Part shown: positions 1 to 7,693 of the stretch, piece after piece
Layout: each line of letters starts with the position of its first letter
Position numbering within the stretch: the first letter of the stretch is position 1
DNA from: Setaria digitata
Taxonomy: Eukaryota > Nematoda > Chromadorea > Rhabditida > Setariidae
NCBI GenBank assembly: GCA_003640385.1
Contig: RCAB01000974.1
Coordinates: 1-10,239, forward strand
Length of the DNA: 10,239 bases
Direction: 5' to 3'
The notes under the pieces: generated by a model
Databases searched by the model: none
Told to the model about the DNA's origin: nothing
What the model saw: only the letters and a program-made list of their open reading frames with translations
Program-made: the position numbers and the translations under genes

Positions 1-21
1 GCAGTACTAAGGAATGATTAC

Positions 22-123
22 CTGTCCCTCCATAACGCCAAATTCGCCAAATTTACAGTGATATATCATCTTCTGTCTCTTGATTTGTGTTCTAGGCGGA
101 TAAAGATTGCTGATACCCAAATT
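22..123 (-). CDS. ncl-1: Coding exon 9 of ncl-1: entry into the NHL propeller
   Basis: The acceptor is TTTGTTACAG|AATTTG (124/123) and the donor GGACAG|GTAATC (22/21), phase 0. It encodes residues 507-540: NLGISNLYPPRTQ, then IKRQKMIYHCKFGEFGVMEG and Q. The second part matches the first strand of the Brat NHL domain as I remember it. The frame is still open at the donor, so the remaining NHL blades lie on further exons beyond the left edge. Confidence 0.92.
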
Positions 124-3100
124 CTGTAACAAATCAATTATACTTCATTCCAAATTTCCGTAACAATTCCGAACTCTGAAATCAAAGGATAAATTTAAGT
201 AAAGCCAGACAACTGAAGTCACGACTCCAAAACAAAAAGGTACAATTTTCGAAAACTTAAAAACCAAACACGCTAAATCTATATTTAAAAAAAAAAAAAA
301 AATCCATACCCAGACCCTATTCCACAAATAAAAGTCACTGTCATACTCGTCGGTGACAACTGATAAAAAAGGATCAGAATATCTTAGAATTCATAATCAT
401 AACATGGAAAAATGAATAGAGCAGCAATTTATGACCCGATCAATTCAACTAAACATCACCGAAAGGTACCGTTCATGGTACCAAAATGAAAGTACGCTTT
501 TAAGCAAACCTTTTCAAGCTCCAAGTCAGGTGATTCAGCAAGTTGTAAACCATTAGCCGGTTCAAGTCCCATACTCCACTTCTCATACTGATTACTGAAG
601 CCATTATCGACTGTTACAAACGTTCCCAGACTTTGATTGGAACCACCGTATTCATTTTTGGGTCGCATTAAATTCGATTCTGAGAAATTACTGACAGGCA
701 ATGTACCATTGACCGTTGCTACTGGTCGACTTAGCTGTCGACTTGATGGACGACCGATTGGTGCCGGTGGCATTCCCGCATTTGCCGATGACATTGTCCC
801 TTGAGGCCATTCTGAGGCACCGCGAACAAGGCCTGAAGGAAATAACTTCAGAATGATTTTAGTAAATTCCAAAGGAGATATTTCGAGCTTTTTCTTTTTT
901 ATAGTAATTTCTTAAATAGGAAGTAAAAGTATACAGATGATGTCATTTATCTCATAGTTAATATTCTTTCCCTAAATATCTTAGCTTTTTTTTTTTTTTT
1001 TTTTTTAACTGTCCATTGAATTCCTGTAAGTATTTGATGCAGAAATAGTTAACATTTCAAACCAGATATATTCTTAAATCTTAATCTTTTTAAGCAAAAT
1101 CAACGTTTCTGAAAAATTGGACATCATGCCAAATACAGATTACCTTTATCAAATGGTTATTCCAAACATCCATTATTAATCTTAAAAAGGAAAAAAAAAA
1201 AAAAGAAAAACGAAAAGAATGAAGAGAGAAATTGGAAATATAAAGTTTACAGAGAAAAAGTAGGATGAACTAGAAGTGTAAAAGAGAAGAATAAGCAGTT
1301 ATTTAAGAAACGAAAATTAATCCTTATCAGCTGTACTCTTACTTTCATCATATTTAACGGTGTGAAAATTAAACTTATAACTGAATCGTAATAATTATAC
1401 TCCCTACTGTTCTGTAGGGTGACTTCAGTTTCTCCGATTTTAGAGTTTTCTTTCCGTATTTTGGGATGATGAACGAAAAAAAAAAAAAAAAATCAAAAAC
1501 GAATGGATAATTGCTATCAGCAGTACCGACAGAATGACGATCAACATGATAAATAACATGTGTTAATTTTAGTGATGAAATTAAACCAGTTAAATACAAA
1601 TTACCTACGGTTAAATAAATTAAAATCTCTATAATTTTAGTTGGATAGATAGAAAATAAAACAAACGCACCCATGATACTGATAATTTGCTGTCGAGCTA
1701 CATTCGGATTTAACGGTGGAAAATCAAGTTCGCATGTTGTTTGCAGGATATTACTGGTATCAGGATTGAACGAAAAGTATACTTGCAGACGAGTATGAAG
1801 AAGTTGCTTGAAAACCATCACTTCTGTTGGTGCAGCATATTTGACAAGACGTGAAGTGAACTCAATCGTTTGTGCCAACTTTTCGGCCATTTGTTGCACC
1901 TGAGAAAAATCAACAAAATTCATAGATTAATGATTAAAATAAATGAATACAAAAATAATTTTTCTGTTTGTTCAATTTTTTGATCAATAGCATGCATGCA
2001 TTTCAATGCCCAATAATAAATGACAGCTTTACAAATAAATTCACCAAATATGTCACTGCATTTTACTTCAATTTTTGCATTACCTCATAAGCTAAAAAAA
2101 ATTACATTTATAATCAAATAATTGCTTTTATTGCTACTGGCAAAAAAAAAAAACTCACTTTCGACAGAAAATTACGCAACATCTTTATTTTCATTTCTTT
2201 CTATTTAGCCTACTATCTACTACTACATAACGGGAATAAATCTATGATGTAAAAAAAAAAAAAAATAATAATTTGATATAAATTTTTGGTATATTTCGCT
2301 GATCTATAAATTTTGATTGTACTTATAAATAAGAAATGAAAATGTTTTCAATTTTCAACTTAATCTTACAAAAGCATACTTTTTTATCAATTACAGTCAG
2401 CTGTAATTGCTTTGCACCATAAGCATTATCCAAATCCTTAATAATCTGTCGACGATTGTCTTCAATTATACGAATTAATGTTTGAGTTGCATCGTCAACG
2501 TTTTGATGTGCCCTGGTTAGTGAGCAACTTAAACGATTCTGTGCAGCATCAACCATCTGAAAATTTTTGTGAAAAAAAAAAAAAAAACAAAAACAAATTA
2601 TCGTAATTATTAACACTACTATAATTCTCATTACTATTTCTATATTGCATATCACACTTGCAATACACCTGAAATGTCACAGTACAGTGATAAATTGACA
2701 ATCGGAGAAACCCAAAATGGCAAACCTTGTAGGTTTCAAGAAGTTCAGAATGTTTTAAACGAGCATCTTGCACCAACGTCTCCATGATTGCCATCTGTTT
2801 ATCAGCCACATCACTGATCAGTTCATACTGATGTGTCGGCTGAACATGATCAACCTGAGTACATTCCATGCATATTGCCAGGTTACACGTTAAGCAGAAG
2901 TATCGCAATGGTTGTGAGCGATGCTGAAAATTTTATCATAAATAAACTGTTCACGTAACTGATTACACTAACGCTATAATTAGTTAGAATGTTAAAAAAA
3001 AAAAAAAGAAAGAAACATTTGGCACTTCGAATTACAAATCGCCAATTTTCTTTTGGTACTTCTTTTCTCTCTTTTGTGCCAAGAAAAAAAAAAAAAAAAA

Positions 3101-3946
3101 AAATGGCCTGAATTCAAAACACTCTAGTGCAATATTGGACAAGATAATTAATTATATTTTAAAATTATGAAACTTAAAGCTACTTACCTGTATACATTTG
3201 CATACAGTTTTTTCGGCAAAAGCAGTAGCAACAGCAGCAGCATCCTCTTGAGACAACTGATCAACTCGATGTCCTTCGAAACAATGCATGTACTGATGTG
3301 CTAAGGTACAATTAGCGCACAAAAAATGCGTACAATCTTGACAAAATGCGCTCGCAAGTTCACCACTTTTGCATCCAGTGCATGATGAATTCTTATTGCT
3401 GTTCTGTAAAAGTATCATTTCTTTCTTTTATTTTTTCTTTACAATATAAGTCATCAATGAAAAAAAAAAAATCCAAACAGATCATCACCTACCTGATCGT
3501 ATGAAGGTGGCTCAATCAATGGTGGTGAAGATGATGTTGAACTTGGTGAGCCAAATATCAATCCTTTATCATCAGCTAAATTTTGACGTGTCATGACACT
3601 TTCCAATCCGTAATCGGTTAACAAACTTTCTACACCTACAAATAAATATATGGTAGAAAATTAACTGAAGAATGAAGAAGTGGATTCAAATGCCTCCTCA
3701 TTTGTTAGTTTTATCATGTATAAAAGAGAAGAAATTATACAGGACAAAATTTTTATCATTTAAATATCAAAAAAAAAAAAAAAAAAACAATATAATCTAA
3801 TCCTTTTCTAAGGCAAAAATTATCCAATGACGTCAATAAACGTCATAAAAAAATTTTTTTTTTTTCTTTTATATAAAATAAAAAATAACGCAAAAATTTT
3901 CTATCGTCTATAATCCTACATGTGCATATTAAATGATGAGATTCAT

Positions 3947-3986
<40 letters not shown>

Positions 3987-6900
3987 CATTTACGATTTAA
4001 AAATCTAAAAGGCAAGAAAAAAAAAAAAAAAAAAAGAAGATGATACAATATGGCCATGAAAAAGCACTATCATAGATATTTCCGATCAAATGTTCACTAA
4101 ATTTAGTTAAAAATCAAAAATAAAAACAAAACACAGAAATAGGGTAAAAATTTTTATAAAAAATTAATACTCATTAATTAATTTTACACCAATTAAGAAA
4201 CAAAATAAGCCATATCCGAATGAAAATCTATACTTAAAATCCATATTTAAAAAACCTTCACTTAATCTATACTTAAAATCTATAAAAATATATGTATAGT
4301 AAAAAATGAAAATTTATACTTAAAAAAAAATCCATCCTGAAAGTCTGCATTATATTACTACTACTACTTATGAAAAAAAGATTTTGTACTTGAAATGTTT
4401 CAATACTATTGAAAAATTACAAAACCTGAAGTTTATTCTTCATTCATCAAGTTCAATCATATTTGAAAGAGTGGAAAAGTAGACATCACAGTCCTAATCA
4501 GAAATAAGTTCAAAAAAAAAAGAAAGAAAGAAAGCTCTCTATAATCAGCAGTAGAGAGTGCAAGAGGAAATATTATGCTCCAATATTAAAAAATAAAAAT
4601 AAAAAAATGATATTAAGAATCTTTTCTTCTCTTTTTCCGGTTTTTCCTCTCTTTTTTATTGAGTTTAACTGATTTAACTGTTCGAGAACTATCGCCTAAA
4701 TTTCTCGATCAAAACAAATATCTGCTGTAGCATGATTTGAAAAATTTCATCTCGCTTATCAAACATATTATCATAATAAATATTTTAAAAAAAAAATAAA
4801 AAAAAAGGCAAAAATTAGGCAACTTTACAACAGTAATCATTAATTAGCTAATTAATAAAGCAAGCAATAAGTTACAGCGATAATTAATAACAATTAAATG
4901 CAGTAATTAAGAATGAAATAAATATTTCTTACCAAGTTGTATTGACAATTGTGTTTCGACACGACACTGTGGACAGACGATTTTTTCTGCGCAATTATCA
5001 TCCATTTGACGTTCCAGACATGATTTGCAAAAACTATGAAAACAAGCCAAAACCTTTGGCTCACGATAAGGTTCCAAACATAATGGACATTTCACCACCT
5101 GTAACATCTATAATCATCCAAATTAACATGATTTTAGTGATAGTATTTTTGTGAAAGTTTTATTTACCATTTCAAGTCTAACAATTCCATTTCATTTATT
5201 TTCACTCATCAAAATTTAATTTTATCAATTTCTGAAATAAACTCATTCATCCTACTACTTACTCTAAATGAATACCGTTTGGCTCATCATTGACATAATT
5301 AAATTAACTAAAGTGAACCTGCTTCCTGCGTTGTTTTCTTATCAACTAAGATGAATATTGCATCTAATTAGAGAATTCAATTAATTAATCACTTTGTTAC
5401 TAACTATTTCCACATAAATCTAGTGCTTTATACCCTTGATCATATCGATATCAGTTGTTTGTTAATTATAGTTTCTAAATCTCTGTTTCACTCATTATTT
5501 ACTTTAATTCTTGCTTTCTCTCCAATATCTTAAAAGTTAATTAATTAATCAACTAGATTTTTGAAGCTTTAAAGCTAAAATGAATAGGATAAAAAGAACA
5601 TCCATTAGTTGTAGTTAGCAACGGCGAATATTTCCAACATGCTATTTTTTTTTTTTTTTTTTTTTTTTTTTCAATACAAACAATTTAATAATAGTATTTG
5701 GCTCTTTTTTTGTCCTCCCGAATTTTCCAAGCAGGACTTTCCGACAGGATGGACAATAAAAGATTGGACTGAATAGTGTCATCGTCGTCGTTGTCGTATT
5801 CTTCTATCGCCATTTTTCTCTTAGTGCCATTTGATGGATCACTTTCGTGATCATGTTTCAGCCCATTTTAGTAAATATGTGAGAGAAAAAAAAAAAAAAA
5901 AAAGTGTAACAAAATGATTCTGCCAATTTGTCATCTGATTACGTATGGGCTGTATGTATGTCAACAACAACTATCGCTAGTATATGAGCCTAGTTATAAG
6001 CTAATACCTATTCTCGACTTGGCCATACTCTTCATTAATGCGTGTATATATGGTCCCTCTGCTCATGCTCCGAGGAGCAACAAAGTCTTGGCCTCATTGC
6101 ACCACCGCACAGTTCCCTTACGAATCAATCAGGCCAACACGACTCGATATGCTTTGGCCTTCAAACAGTTGCAACTACTCTGTAAACAACCACTCATTTT
6201 CTCTATATCCCATTGATAGCTTTCATTTTCATACTTTCATAGGACACTTTACATTTATATATATATATATATATGTAAAGTATATGTATATTTTGTGAGA
6301 GAGAGATTGGTATCTGTCTCTCTCTCTCTCGCAAAATTCGAGAATTTCCAGAAAATTGCGTAAATGTCTCATTTAAAAATTGTCCCTTCCCAGAATGGCC
6401 AATAGCAATCTGAAACTGTATTTGAATTCAAAATTCAACAGAACAACAATTTAGCTGTCCAGTTCTTAACCTCATCAAATGGCAAAATCAATGCAAATCA
6501 ACAATGCATTTCTCAACAAATCCAATTGGCATAAATTAGGAAGAAGGAAAAGTTTTCGGTTTACTCAAAACATTTTCAAATTCATTCACATACATACTTT
6601 TGATGTTTCATCCGATTGTATTGATACAATGAAAAACTCTTCAAAACTATACACATACTATTCTCATCTCAAATATCCCTTCTCATCTTTTAATATATAA
6701 TAAAATTTTGACGCAATAAATGACATCAAATACTTTGACGTCATTTAATTTTACACTATGCCCTTGACCACTATTCTTCATTTTTCTATTTTTCTACAGA
6801 ATTAAAAAAAAAAAAAAAAAAAAACAAAAACAGAAGTCTCTTTCTTTTCTTTTTGTTTTGTTTTGTTTTTTTTTCCTTTTCTTAAAGAAAAAAAAAAAAA

Positions 6901-7205
6901 AAGAACAAAAAGCTTATCTTTCAATTGAAATATTTTGGTTTGGTTCTATAGTGTACGAAAAATAAACATTCATAAATATTTGAGATGAAAAAAAAAAAAA
7001 AAAAAAAAGGAAAAGAAAAACTTCTCCCTCTCTAATTTCATACCTTTTATAAATATAGAATAAGTGATTAGAAATCGGCAATTACACTATATTGCAAATT
7101 TTCAAATGGATAAATAAAAAGACGAAAAGCATAATAAGAATAAATTCTTAATTTTAAGCTGAAATTATATTACCTATCATTTTTCAAATTAAATTTAAAT
7201 CACAG

Positions 7206-7239
<34 letters not shown>

Positions 7240-7659
7240 GAGCGATATATATGTAATTCTTTTTTTTTTTTTTTTCTAAACAAATTTAAAATGTATGATA
7301 AATTCTTGAAAATCAACTTGACAGGAAAGAAAAAAAAAAAACTAATTAAATGAATAAATGATCAAATTTCATTTCTCTCATTTATTTCTAATGCATATAA
7401 ACATTTTAATAAGCTCATTTCTTCCATATTCCACATCCACACTTTTCATCCTTTTCATTTTTTACTGGACTACTTTGTAGTTCGAGAAATTATGATCGCT
7501 AAATTCTGCAACACAAATTCATCCCTCAACAATTTATTTATATCATTTTTGCAACTAATTATTTCAGCATTCGACTGTTGGAAATTTTCGCACGTTGTAA
7601 CACAATATTAATTAACATACCTGTTTTTTTTTTTCCTTTCATTTATTAAGAATATGAGG

Positions 7660-7693
<34 letters not shown>

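Larger units (their letters stand above)
3636..4932 (-). other. Intron 2 of ncl-1 (1297 bp)
   Basis: It contains a (TC)16 microsatellite at 3951-3982, A19 runs at 3769-3787 and 4017-4035, a CRE palindrome at 3828-3835, and a short inverted repeat at 4535-4558 (CTCTCTA/TAGAGAG). The rest is AT-rich with no open frame of note on either strand. Confidence 0.8.

Noticed and set aside
3951..3982. TC array as a polypyrimidine tract or promoter GAGA element
   Set aside because: On the sense strand it is purine, and it is far from an acceptor; a plain microsatellite is enough explanation.
4942..5154. Plus-strand open frame opposite the RING exon
   Set aside because: Shadow of the RING exon; its composition follows from the antisense of Cys codons.
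6067..6078. Short perfect inverted repeat GCTCCGAGGAGC
   Set aside because: A 5-bp stem with a 2-nt loop is too short to mean much on its own.
5914..6216. 100-codon plus-strand open frame in intron 1, overlapped by a second at 6038-6298
   Set aside because: No domain, no splice context and no recognisable motif; the two overlapping frames are equally plausible, which argues that neither is a gene.
6479..6700. 73-codon plus-strand open frame
   Set aside because: Asn, Lys, Ser and Phe-rich composition expected from AT-rich DNA; no motif and no support for a start or end.
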